Below are positions 46,613-55,153 of a stretch of 64,000 nucleotides of DNA, piece after piece. The first letter of the stretch is position 1, and every line of letters begins with the position of its first letter. This DNA comes from Veillonellaceae bacterium (GTDB lineage Bacteria; Bacillota; Negativicutes; Veillonellales; Dialisteraceae). Under the pieces are notes generated by a model that ran no database searches, was not told the DNA's origin, and worked only from the letters and a program-made list of their open reading frames with translations. Made by a program: the position numbers and the translations under genes. The stretch is taken from positions 755,001 through 819,000 of the forward strand of contig DAJPGA010000001.1 in NCBI GenBank assembly GCA_025992895.1, in the 5' to 3' direction.

Positions 46613-46662
46613 AAAAGGAACTGCAGCAGAACGATTGTACATTTTGCCGCAGTTCCTTTTCT
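46613..46662 (+). terminator. hairpin of the repeated terminator family
   Basis: AAAAAGGAACTGCAGCAGAA..GA pairs with TACATTTTGCCGCAGTTCC; T4 follows. 46663-46942 shows only AT-rich sequence. Confidence 0.75.
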
Positions 46663-46942
46663 TATCGAAAAATCTAACATTCTGTTCTCAAAAAATGCGT
46701 CATTTTTGCCTCTGCTGCCCTAAAGCGAAGGAACAGGAGAAACTTATTTCTTTCCGTTATATGTGAAATAGAAAATAATTGTAAAAATATAAGAAATATT
46801 GGATATATTATACAGATTGTAAGACTGACTAACGCCTTAATACGTGTTAAAGAAAATTTCTTGAACAGGCTGAATTTACCGGTATTTTCGAGTGTTACGC
46901 AGTAGTGACTTCTGGTCAGATGAACAAAGTGTTCATTTTTAT

Positions 46943-47109
46943 TTGCATGAGTAAATATTTTGTAGTATCTTTAAAAAATACTATATGTTGTCTCACATAT
47001 GGTGGGAAGGAAAAGACAGCGCAGAGGAAACTCGGCCACTCGCGGGCTTCTTTACTTCCTTATAAGAGACATACCTTATTTCTTATATTTCTTTTAAGGA
47101 GCGAAGAAT
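46943..47109 (+). promoter_or_regulatory. promoter and structured leader of porin gene 5
   Basis: TTGCAT (46943-46948), 17 bases, TATCTT (46966-46971); same promoter class as porins 2 and 4. Stem-loop at +1: CTATATGT (46981-46988) with ACATATGG (46995-47002; one G-T pair). The porin box at 47021-47044 has two changes (CTCGGCCACTCGCG). TTTTAAGGAGCGAAG precedes the ATG. Confidence 0.75.
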
Positions 47110-48369
47110 ATGAAAAAGATCCTAGCAATCGCTGCTGTTGCAGCACTTTCCGCTGGCGTATCCGCATACGCTGCAAATCCTTTCTCTGATGTAACACCGT
47201 CCGACTGGGCTTACCAGGCAGTCGTAGACCTCTCCGACCAGGGCGTCGTAGAAGGCTATCCGGATGGCACATTCCGCGGCGAAAGAAACATTACCCGTTA
47301 CGAAATGGCTCAGATCATCGCTCGTATGCTCGCTAAAGAAGATCAGCTGAACGCTGAACAGAGAGCAACTCTCGACAAACTCGCTGGTGAATACGCTGAC
47401 GAACTCGCAAACCTGGGTGTTCGCGTTTCCAACCTCGAAAAGAAAGTCGGAAATCTTTCCTTCTCCGGCAACGCTCGTATGCGTATGAATCAGAACTATG
47501 CAGCTAATGATGACGGCGTTCTGACCGGAAAAGCTAAGGACAGCTGGAATGGCCGTATGCAGCTCAACATCAAGGGCCAGGTCAATGACAGCACCTACGT
47601 TCTTGGACGTCTCCGCTACGACATGAACTTCAAGAACACCAATGAAGATCCGGCTTACCTTGATCAGCTGATTGTTCACCATGATTTCGGCGACAAAGCT
47701 TCTGTAAACATCGGCAAGATTGACCTGACTCTTGGCCAGACTGGTCTTGAATATGATGATGAATTCAAAGGCGCTATTGCTACCATCGGCAGCGAAAAAC
47801 TCGCTCTCGACGTAGGCTACGGCCGTTTCACCGGCGGCGTTCTCGGAACTGCAACTGAAACCGACGGAACCAACAACAGAGAAGCAGGCATTGCTCGTCT
47901 GTACGGCGCATCCAGCATCGCTTCTTACGATGTAGAATACATCGACGGCCATGATGACGCAGATGCCCGCATCTGGGGCGCTGGTCTGACACTGAACGTC
48001 GTTGATCAGTTCCGCGTATTCGGTGACTTCTACAAGAATACTGAATATGCTGGCAATCCACAGACCTGGACTGCAGGCCTCGGCTACGGCTCCGTTGATC
48101 TGAAGAAACCGGGAACCTTCCAGATCGCTGGACAGTATGTCCGTGCTGAAAGAGGATCCTTCATGGACGATGTTACTTATGACGTTTCCCCGGCATCCGT
48201 TGTTGCTGATGACAGCGATGTCAACACAGCTAAGTACTGGCTTGCTACCGGCGATGTCGTACTCGCTAAGAACATCCGTCTCCATGGCGAATACGCATTC
48301 GACGTCAAGACCGACAAGGGCAGCGACTACGACGATCTCGCATCCGTATCCCTCAACTACTCCTTCTAA
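47110..48369 (+). CDS. OmpM-like SLH-domain porin 5 (divergent barrel)
   Basis: 419 residues. The first 120 residues match the other copies (NPFSDVTPSDWAYQAVVDLSD), but the barrel is clearly different from porins 1-3 and 4/6 (LSFSGNARMRMNQNY, RLRYDMNFKNTNEDP, VNIGKIDLTLGQTG). It ends SLNYSF. A different pore specificity is plausible. Confidence 0.93.
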   Translation: MKKILAIAAVAALSAGVSAYAANPFSDVTPSDWAYQAVVDLSDQGVVEGYPDGTFRGERNITRYEMAQIIARMLAKEDQLNAEQRATLDKLAGEYADELANLGVRVSNLEKKVGNLSFSGNARMRMNQNYAANDDGVLTGKAKDSWNGRMQLNIKGQVNDSTYVLGRLRYDMNFKNTNEDPAYLDQLIVHHDFGDKASVNIGKIDLTLGQTGLEYDDEFKGAIATIGSEKLALDVGYGRFTGGVLGTATETDGTNNREAGIARLYGASSIASYDVEYIDGHDDADARIWGAGLTLNVVDQFRVFGDFYKNTEYAGNPQTWTAGLGYGSVDLKKPGTFQIAGQYVRAERGSFMDDVTYDVSPASVVADDSDVNTAKYWLATGDVVLAKNIRLHGEYAFDVKTDKGSDYDDLASVSLNYSF

Positions 48370-48392
48370 TCAAGGGGATAAGAACAATGAAA

Positions 48393-48420
48393 AGGAAGCT
48401 CTTCGGGGCTTCTTTTTTTA
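48393..48420 (+). terminator. terminator of porin gene 5
   Basis: AAGGAAGCT-CTTC-GGGGCTTCTT, then T. Confidence 0.85.
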
Positions 48421-48514
48421 TTGGGATAGACACTTATTGGCTGTTTCATAAATAAATGTCATTATTTTTGCGGAAATTATAATAAAAGATGTATTGAAAT
48501 AAATATCGATTGTA

Positions 48515-48724
48515 TTGAATATTTCTATTTACGGTGATATACTATGAATACAGCCGTAGAAAAACGGAAAGTGACTATCGAACAGTATGAAAGGTTTTAT
48601 TTCCGCGTATAGAAAGGCTGAAGAAATTTCCTTCTCCGGTTCACCGTCCAATCGTAAATGACCGGCGGAGCACTTATAGGAAAGGCAGGAAACACCTGCA
48701 TTTTACCGAAAGGAAGGTAATTTT
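48515..48724 (+). promoter_or_regulatory. promoter and long structured leader of the aldehyde dehydrogenase gene
   Basis: TTGAAT (48515-48520), 17 bases, TATACT (48538-48543), so the leader is about 175 bases. It has a small stem near +1 (CCGT/ACGG, 48554-48567), a larger imperfect stem (CTCCGGTTCA with TGACCGGCGGAG, about 48631-48671) and GCAGG-AAACA-CCTGC (about 48688-48702) shortly before AAGGAAGG. No known riboswitch is recognised. Confidence 0.6.
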
Positions 48725-50212
48725 ATGGCAAAAGCAGACATTCAGCAGCAGTATGGTCTTTTCATCAACGGTGAATTCGTTCCCGCATCTGATGGAGCTA
48801 CATTTGACGCACATAACCCGGCTAACGGGGAACATCTCGCATATTTCGCAGAAGCAACCAAGGAAGACGTAGACGCAGCTGTCAAGGCAGCAAGAGCAGC
48901 TCTTCCGGAATGGTCCAAGACTTCTCCGATCGAAAGACAGAACATTCTTCTGAAGATCGCTGATATCATCGACGCAAACCTCGATCATCTCGCACTGGTG
49001 GAAACACTGGACAACGGCAAGCCGATCCGTGAAACCACAGCAGCAGACGTTCCGCTGGGTTCCGATCATTTCCGTTACTTCGCAGGATGCCTGAGAGCTT
49101 GGGAAGGTTCTGCCACCATGCTCGACAACAACACACTGTCCCTGATTCTCCATGAACCAGTCGGCGTTGTTGGCCAGGTCATTCCGTGGAACTTCCCGTT
49201 CACCATGGCTTGCTGGAAACTCGCTCCGGCACTGGCAGCAGGCAACACCATCGTTATTAAACCGTCCTCCCATACATCCCTGTCCCTGATGGAACTCGTC
49301 CGTCTGATCCAGGGTGTTCTCCCGAAGGGCGTTCTGAACGTTGTCACAGGCAAGGGTTCCAAATCCGGCCAGTGGCTGCTCGATCATCCGGATATCGACA
49401 AGCTCGCATTCACCGGCTCAACTGAAGTCGGCCGCGGCGTATACCAGGCTGCATGCGACAAGCTGATTCCAGTCACCCTGGAACTTGGCGGCAAATCCGC
49501 AAACATCGTATTCGACGACGCTGACCTGAAACAGGCTGTCGACGGCGCATGCAAAGGCATCCTCTTCAACCAGGGCCAGGTATGCTGCGCAGGCTCCCGC
49601 CTCTTCGTTCAGGAAGGCATTTTCGATGAATTCATCAAACATCTGAAAGCAACCTTCGAAGGCGTCAAAGTCGGCGACCCGACCGACCCGACCACCCAGC
49701 TGGGCGCTCAGATCTACAAAGCACAGCAGGACAAAGTCCTTAGCTACATCAAGATCGGCCTCGAAGAAGGCGCAACCCTCGTAACCGGCGGCGAACGCTA
49801 CACCGAAAACGGCTGCGACAAAGGCTTCTTCATGAAACCGACCATCCTGATCGCAGGAAACAATGACTGCCGCGTATGCCAGGAAGAAATCTTCGGACCA
49901 GTTGTCGTTGTACAGAAATTCAAGACAGCTGACGAAGTCATCGCTCTGGCAAACGACAGCGTATACGGCCTCAGCGGCGCAGTATTCAGCAAGAACATCG
50001 ACACCGCTCTGAAAGTAGCACGTGCTGTACGCACCGGACGTATGTGGGTCAACACCTACAACGACCTCCCGGCAGGCGCACCATTCGGCGGCTACAAACA
50101 GTCCGGCATCGGCAGAGAAACCCATAAGGTTATGCTCGAACACTACAGCCAGACAAAGAATATCCTGATCAACCTCAGAGAAGGCGTCAGCGGTATGTAC
50201 GACATTAAATAA
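48725..50212 (+). CDS. NAD(P)-dependent aldehyde dehydrogenase
   Basis: 495 residues of the class I/II ALDH superfamily. The catalytic cysteine is in FNQGQVCCAGSRLFV, the general base glutamate in TLELGGKSANIVF, the coenzyme-binding FTGSTEVGR and IPWNFPF are present, and GGYKQSGIGRE closes the family pattern. It oxidises an aldehyde to the acid in the cytosol; the substrate is not defined. It stands alone between a long leader and a strong terminator. Confidence 0.94.
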   Translation: MAKADIQQQYGLFINGEFVPASDGATFDAHNPANGEHLAYFAEATKEDVDAAVKAARAALPEWSKTSPIERQNILLKIADIIDANLDHLALVETLDNGKPIRETTAADVPLGSDHFRYFAGCLRAWEGSATMLDNNTLSLILHEPVGVVGQVIPWNFPFTMACWKLAPALAAGNTIVIKPSSHTSLSLMELVRLIQGVLPKGVLNVVTGKGSKSGQWLLDHPDIDKLAFTGSTEVGRGVYQAACDKLIPVTLELGGKSANIVFDDADLKQAVDGACKGILFNQGQVCCAGSRLFVQEGIFDEFIKHLKATFEGVKVGDPTDPTTQLGAQIYKAQQDKVLSYIKIGLEEGATLVTGGERYTENGCDKGFFMKPTILIAGNNDCRVCQEEIFGPVVVVQKFKTADEVIALANDSVYGLSGAVFSKNIDTALKVARAVRTGRMWVNTYNDLPAGAPFGGYKQSGIGRETHKVMLEHYSQTKNILINLREGVSGMYDIK

Positions 50213-50238
50213 TCCCTGAGCCATCAGTGGATCAAATA

Positions 50239-50277
50239 AAAAAGAAGGATCTTCCCAGCCGAAGGTCCTTCTTTTTT
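50239..50277 (+). terminator. terminator of the aldehyde dehydrogenase gene
   Basis: AAAAAAGAAGGATCTTC and GAAGGTCCTTCTTTTTT pair around CCAGCC. Confidence 0.88.
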
Positions 50278-50323
50278 GCGTGAGCTTAGCAGAGCGAAAA
50301 GCCAAGGTACGCCTTCGCCACAA

Positions 50324-50402
50324 TACTCGCCTTCCCAGACGGGGAAGGGGAACCGCTTGCGGTGGATAGGGTTGATTTCCCTCAGCCGAAGGCTGGTTTA
50401 AG
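50324..50402 (+). repeat. palindromic modules A-B-C
   Basis: CCTTCCC-AGAC-GGGGAAGG, ACCGCTTGCGGTGGATAGGG, CAGCC-GAA-GGCTG. 50403-50476 holds short module debris (CGAGTTTCGCTCGG). Confidence 0.75.
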
Positions 50403-50476
50403 GCGCTTATGTAGAAACCGTACAATCGCCAAGTATGGCGAATAAAAAAACTATACAACCGAGTTTCGCTCGGAAA

Positions 50477-50700
50477 CTGCACTCCTTTTTGTCACTCCGT
50501 GACATCCTTCCTCGCTGAGGCAGGTTTTTTCGATTCTGATGGATAATATCGAACGAGCACTTTACCGTTTTCATTTATAGTGAACGCATTTAAATTGCCA
50601 TTGATAATAGCCGTTCTCGTCGATGCGGAAGGTTTTGACCTGCCCCAGCGGGGAAGGCGTCCGGCTTATCTTTTAACTGTTGCCGGAGAAAGGGGTGCAG
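50477..50700. repeat. inverted-end repeat R2, copy B (MITE-like)
   Basis: 224 bases bounded by CTGCACTCCTTT and AAAGGGGTGCAG, inverted repeats of each other. The interior is the reverse complement of 31544-31776 with scattered differences. It encodes nothing plausible. Confidence 0.75.
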
Positions 50701-50851
50701 TATCCATCGCACTTTAAAATCTAAAAAGGTTCCACTCGCGACAGCGAGGTCTTACGGTTTTCCAACAAGCGCAGCTTGGTTTGCTTGTTTTCCCCCGGGT
50801 AGCAGAACCAATTTTGCAATACCAAAAATTGTATAAAACTGGTCCCATTCA

Positions 50852-51003
50852 GGTTGAAAAAATGTCATATATGGTATAATAGAAAAGACATCAGATGGAT
50901 GGATGTCTCGCGTAATAAGGAAATCCGCATATAAAAGAACCCATATTAAAGAACCCATATTATATTTATTTCCTTTACATTCATCAGCAAGGAGGCAGAT
51001 GGA
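50852..51003 (+). promoter_or_regulatory. promoter and leader of the 2-oxoacid oxidoreductase operon
   Basis: TATAAT at 50875-50880 with a GTTGAA 16 bases upstream as a weak -35. GACATC (50887-50892) pairs with GATGTC (50902-50907) and begins at the predicted +1. The leader also has two tandem copies of AAAGAACCCATATT (50934-50947 and 50948-50961). GGAGG at 50991-50995 precedes the GTG start. Confidence 0.7.
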
Positions 51004-52752
51004 GTGGAAACGAAACGTGATTTTATTTGGAAAATGGGCGGACAGCAGGGTCAGGGCGTAGAATCCTGCGGCGAAATTCTCGGACGCGTACTGGCACAGG
51101 AAGGGTATTCCCTTTTCAGCCAGCGTCTCTTCGCATCCCGCATTAAGGGCGGTCATACAACGATTGCCCTGCGTATCGCAACGAAAGAAGTCGCTACGAT
51201 CGGTGAGCATGTAGACTGCCTGGTAGCCCTGGACCAGGAGACTATCGACCTTCACGGTCATGAAGTTCCGAAGGGCGGCGTTATCATTGCTGATGACGCA
51301 TTCCACCCGAAATTTGACGCACATTCCGGTTGTGTCTTCCTGGCGCTTCCAATCACGGAGCTGGCTAGAAAGTACGGCAGCATGCAGATGAAGAACATCG
51401 CTGCACTGGGCATGAGCGCAGGCGTTCTGGGATTCCCGGAAGACCCGTTCTATGGTTTCATCGCTGAACGCTTCGGTAAGAAGGGCGAAGAAATCGTTTC
51501 CAAGAACAAACAGATTTTCAAGGACGGCTATGATGTAGCTATCGAGAAGCTGCAGGGCGTATCTCTGGGTGCTCTGGCAACTCCTCCGAAGAAAGATCAG
51601 CTGTACCTGCTCGGCAATGAAGCAGCAGCCCTCGGCGCTATTTCCGCAGGTGCCCGTTTCATGGCATCTTACCCGATTACCCCGGCTTCTGAAATCATGG
51701 AATACATGATCAAAGTCGTACACAAGATCAACGGCACAGTCGTACAGACGGAAGACGAATTGTCCTCCTGCATGATGGCTATGGGCGCAGGTTATGCCGG
51801 CGTTCGTGCTTTCACCGCTACTTCCGGCCCAGGGCTTTCCCTCATGGCTGAATCCATTTCCATGGCAGCTATGGCAGAAATCCCGGTCGTCATCATCGAC
51901 GTTATGCGTGCAGGCCCGTCCACGGGCATGGCTACGAAGGTAGAACAGAGCGATATCCGCTATGCGATTGCTTCCGGCCATGGCGATGCTGAAAAGATCG
52001 TCCTCGCTGCATCTTCTATCGAAGACTGCTACTACATCACTCAGGAAGCTTTCAACCTGGCTGAAGAATTCCAGACTCCGGTCATTCTCCTTTCCGACCT
52101 GCAGTTTGGCATGTGCAAACAGTCCGTACCGGCTTTCGATCCGGACCGCATCGCTATCAACCGCGGCAAGCTCGTCACTGAAGGCCTGCCGGAACTTGAT
52201 ACGGCAAAGAAAGCATACTTCCATCGTTTCGAAGATGTCGAAGACGGCATTTCCCCGAGAACGATTCCTGGCGTAAAGAACGGCATGTTCCTCTCCACCG
52301 GCCTCGAACACAATGTATTCGGCAAACCGGCTGAAGGTCAGGCTGACCGCGTCATGGAAATGAACAAACGTCACAGGAAATTCGCTGGTGTGGCTAAAGC
52401 TATCCAGCCATTCACCGTGGCTCATGAAGATACCGACTGCGATCTGCTCCTGGTCGGCGTCACCTCCACAAACGGCGCAATCGAAGAAGCTCGTGAAGAA
52501 CTGGAAGCACAGGGCAAGAAGGTCAACCACCTCCAGCTCAGACTTCTCTCTCCATTCCCGACCGAAGCGCTCGCTCCTTACATCAATGGCGCAAAGAAGG
52601 TCCTCATCGTAGAAGAAGACCTCACCGCGCAGCTGCGTGAACTTTTCGCCATCAATTTCGCCTGCCACGACAAGCTCCTGTCTCTCCTGCAGTATGACGG
52701 AACTCCGTTCCTGGCATCCACGATTGTAAAGAAAGCTGAGGAGGTATACTGA
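51004..52752 (+). CDS. korA: 2-oxoacid:ferredoxin oxidoreductase, fused gamma-alpha subunit
   Basis: 582 residues. Residues 1 to about 180 are the gamma-type domain (GGQQGQGVESCGEILGRVL), then the alpha pyrimidine-binding domain (FMASYPITPASEIMEYM, FTATSGPGLSLMAESI, VIDVMRAGPSTGMATKVEQSD) and a C-terminal transketolase-like domain. With the next gene it would oxidise a 2-oxoacid, most likely 2-oxoglutarate, to acyl-CoA with reduction of ferredoxin. GTG start, chosen from the GGAGG at 50991. The exact 2-oxoacid cannot be read from sequence. Confidence 0.9.
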   Translation: METKRDFIWKMGGQQGQGVESCGEILGRVLAQEGYSLFSQRLFASRIKGGHTTIALRIATKEVATIGEHVDCLVALDQETIDLHGHEVPKGGVIIADDAFHPKFDAHSGCVFLALPITELARKYGSMQMKNIAALGMSAGVLGFPEDPFYGFIAERFGKKGEEIVSKNKQIFKDGYDVAIEKLQGVSLGALATPPKKDQLYLLGNEAAALGAISAGARFMASYPITPASEIMEYMIKVVHKINGTVVQTEDELSSCMMAMGAGYAGVRAFTATSGPGLSLMAESISMAAMAEIPVVIIDVMRAGPSTGMATKVEQSDIRYAIASGHGDAEKIVLAASSIEDCYYITQEAFNLAEEFQTPVILLSDLQFGMCKQSVPAFDPDRIAINRGKLVTEGLPELDTAKKAYFHRFEDVEDGISPRTIPGVKNGMFLSTGLEHNVFGKPAEGQADRVMEMNKRHRKFAGVAKAIQPFTVAHEDTDCDLLLVGVTSTNGAIEEAREELEAQGKKVNHLQLRLLSPFPTEALAPYINGAKKVLIVEEDLTAQLRELFAINFACHDKLLSLLQYDGTPFLASTIVKKAEEVY

Positions 52753-52753
52753 T

Positions 52754-53620
52754 ATGGCTTCACCGAGAGATTATAAAAATACAATCGTACCGAACTGGTG
52801 CCCCGGCTGCGGCGACTATGGCATTCAGAACGCCATCTCCGCTGTATGCGCCAAGAAGGGCTGGGCCAATGAGGATATCACCCTGATTTCCGGCATCGGC
52901 TGCTCCTCCCGTATCGGCGGCTATCAGTACTGCTACGGCGCCCACACGACGCACGGCAGAGCTCTTCCTTTCGCACAGGGTATCAAATGTGCTAACAAGG
53001 ATCAGCACATGATCGTCTGCTCCGGCGACGGCGACTCCTACGCCATCGGCCTTGGCCATGCTATGCATGCGATCAAGAGAAATATGGACATCACATACCT
53101 CGTATTCGATAACCAGGTATACGGCCTGACAAAGGGCCAGACATCTCCGGTTTCCGAAAAGGGCTTTGTTACCAAGACAACCCCGGACGGCAACCCGCTG
53201 ACTCCGCTCGATGCTCCGGCTATGGCACTGGCTGCCGGCGCTACCTTCGTAGCACAGGCTTATGCTATCGACAGCAAGACTATGATCGACGTCATCGAAA
53301 GAGCTGTCGACCATAAAGGTTTCTCCTATGTCAACATCTTCACACCATGCGTTACATTCAACCATCTGAACACCGTTCAGTGGTACAATGAACACCTGCT
53401 CAAGATGGAAGACGTAGCACCGGATCATGATCCGTCCAGCAAAGCAGCTGCATACAAACTGCTCGGCGAAACGAACAGCCTTGTGACCGGCGTCATTTAC
53501 GAAGAAAAGGACTCCGTTCCTTTCGGCGACATCGTACCGTCCAAGGACGTACGCCTGATCGACCACGTAGAAAAACCATCTGCAGAACTCTTCAAAGACC
53601 TCTGCAAGGAATTCAGATAA
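52754..53620 (+). CDS. korB: 2-oxoacid:ferredoxin oxidoreductase, beta subunit
   Basis: 288 residues. The thiamine diphosphate site is in SGDGDSYAIGLGHAMHAIKRN and DNQVYGLTKGQTSP; cluster/structural cysteines are in WCPGCGDYG. It starts 2 bases after the alpha subunit stop. No separate ferredoxin-like delta subunit is nearby, as in two-subunit KorAB enzymes. 53714-53741 downstream holds a strong hairpin (GGCGGCTG with CAGCCGCC) before a T-rich stretch, possibly the terminator. Confidence 0.92.
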   Translation: MASPRDYKNTIVPNWCPGCGDYGIQNAISAVCAKKGWANEDITLISGIGCSSRIGGYQYCYGAHTTHGRALPFAQGIKCANKDQHMIVCSGDGDSYAIGLGHAMHAIKRNMDITYLVFDNQVYGLTKGQTSPVSEKGFVTKTTPDGNPLTPLDAPAMALAAGATFVAQAYAIDSKTMIDVIERAVDHKGFSYVNIFTPCVTFNHLNTVQWYNEHLLKMEDVAPDHDPSSKAAAYKLLGETNSLVTGVIYEEKDSVPFGDIVPSKDVRLIDHVEKPSAELFKDLCKEFR

Positions 53621-53824
53621 TAAAAAGACCTGCATGAGCAGGCTGCAAGCGATTTGCTTTTGACTTTTTCTGCAAAGCCAATTTCATCACGGTATAAGAA
53701 TCACTGGCGATTCGGCGGCTGGGGGCAATCCCTCAGCCGCCTTGCCAATGCATTTTTTCGGGCAGGAGCGGTCAATCCGGAAAAGGCGGGAGCGATACTT
53801 TCAAGAAGAAAAGGAGCGGAACCA

Positions 53825-54877
53825 ATGGCATCAGATAGAATGATGGAATATTACTACTCGATGGGGCAGGACTGCCTCCATACCGGCAGTATCGATGATG
53901 CTGTCACCTACTTTAGGAAAGCCGCCAATCTCGGCGCCAGAGAAGCAGCCGAGGAAATCTGTCAGATTGGTGAAAAGCTGGAAGAAGGAGAGTGTGTCTC
54001 CAAAGATGAAGCAAAGGCGGAAAATTGCTGGAAGATCGCAGCCAGTTACGATATTTCCCGCGCGAACCTTCTCCTTGGCAGAATGTATATGAAGGGCATC
54101 AATGGCGGGAAGCCGAACCCGAGGAAGGCAAGGCGTTCTCTTGAACGCGCAAGCGATGACGGAAGCGCCGAAGCTGCATCCCTTCTGGGAAAACTCTACG
54201 ACGAAGGCATGCTTGGCCGTGTCAGTCCTGAAAAGGCATTCCAGTACTACCTCCTGGCAGCCGAAAGGGGAGACACCGCCGCCATGCTGATGACCGGCCT
54301 CTTCTATGCGCAGGGGACCAGTGTCCGCAAGGACCTGCTCGCTGCGGAAATGTGGATCAGAAAAGGCCGTGAAGAGGGAGATCCCGATGGTGATGCTACA
54401 CTGCGCGTATTTCTTTCCGTGGCCTGTGCTGAATATGTCACCGGCCAGGCAGGCGTAGTCGACGAAGAAAAGGCGGAAGCCATGGCAAAGGAAGCCGAAG
54501 AACTCGGTGACAAGGACGTCTACTACCGTCTGGGCGATGCCTATACCAAAACAGGCAGACATCAGGAAGAAGCGTATGCAAGCTATGAGAAAGCGGCAAA
54601 AAATGGTATAATTGCTGCGTATTCCGCAATGGGGCTTTGCCTTGAAGCCGGCATTGGTGTAAAATCGGACATTGCAAAAGCTGTTTCCTGGTACAAGAAA
54701 GCCGCTGAAGAAGGCGATGCCTTCGGTATGGCTCACTACGGCTATGCACTTTCTGCTGGTGAAGGCTGCGAAAAAGATGAGAAAGAGGCCATGGCCTGGC
54801 TCATCAAAGCCGCTATGAAAGGTGACGAAGGCGCTATCCGCGTCCTCCGCGAAGACTATCAGTACGAACTGCAGTAA
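53825..54877 (+). CDS. Sel1-like repeat (TPR-type) protein
   Basis: 350 residues built of 36-residue Sel1/TPR-like repeats; clear units include AASLLGKLYDEGM..KAFQYYLLAAERGDTAAM, AAYSAMGLCLEAGIGVKSDIAKAV and MAHYGYALSAGEGCEKDEKEAM. No signal peptide or membrane span, so probably a cytosolic scaffold. The frame is open upstream to 53654, but AAGGAG at 53811-53816 supports the ATG at 53825. Confidence 0.88.
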   Translation: MASDRMMEYYYSMGQDCLHTGSIDDAVTYFRKAANLGAREAAEEICQIGEKLEEGECVSKDEAKAENCWKIAASYDISRANLLLGRMYMKGINGGKPNPRKARRSLERASDDGSAEAASLLGKLYDEGMLGRVSPEKAFQYYLLAAERGDTAAMLMTGLFYAQGTSVRKDLLAAEMWIRKGREEGDPDGDATLRVFLSVACAEYVTGQAGVVDEEKAEAMAKEAEELGDKDVYYRLGDAYTKTGRHQEEAYASYEKAAKNGIIAAYSAMGLCLEAGIGVKSDIAKAVSWYKKAAEEGDAFGMAHYGYALSAGEGCEKDEKEAMAWLIKAAMKGDEGAIRVLREDYQYELQ

Positions 54878-54960
54878 GCAGAACGGGAGACTGGGGATGC
54901 GGAGGGGGAATCCTTCTGTATCCTCTCTTTTCATTTCAAGGTATTCCGTGAAGAAGAAAT

Positions 54961-54984
54961 CCGCGTTCCCAGCGCGGTTTTTTC
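54961..54984 (+). terminator. terminator of the Sel1 gene
   Basis: CCGCG-TTCCCAG-CGCGG, then T6. Confidence 0.8.
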
Positions 54985-55026
54985 TAACAACTTTTATTGA
55001 GTGTATGTAAAAACGCAAGAAAAAAC

Positions 55027-55076
55027 TTGAAAAAACGGGAAAAGACCTTATAATATGAAATGTATAGCATACTATA
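55027..55076 (+). promoter_or_regulatory. promoter of the Fur-family gene
   Basis: TTGAAA (55027-55032), 16 bases, TATAAT (55049-55054). TATAG (55063-55067) can pair with CTATA (55072-55076) at the predicted +1, a weak AT-only stem. Confidence 0.65.
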
Positions 55077-55153
55077 TAATTTAAAACCAAAAACATACAA
55101 ATAGTTTGCTGAATTTTTGAGAAACCCTGATTAACAAGAAACAAGGAGCCGCT

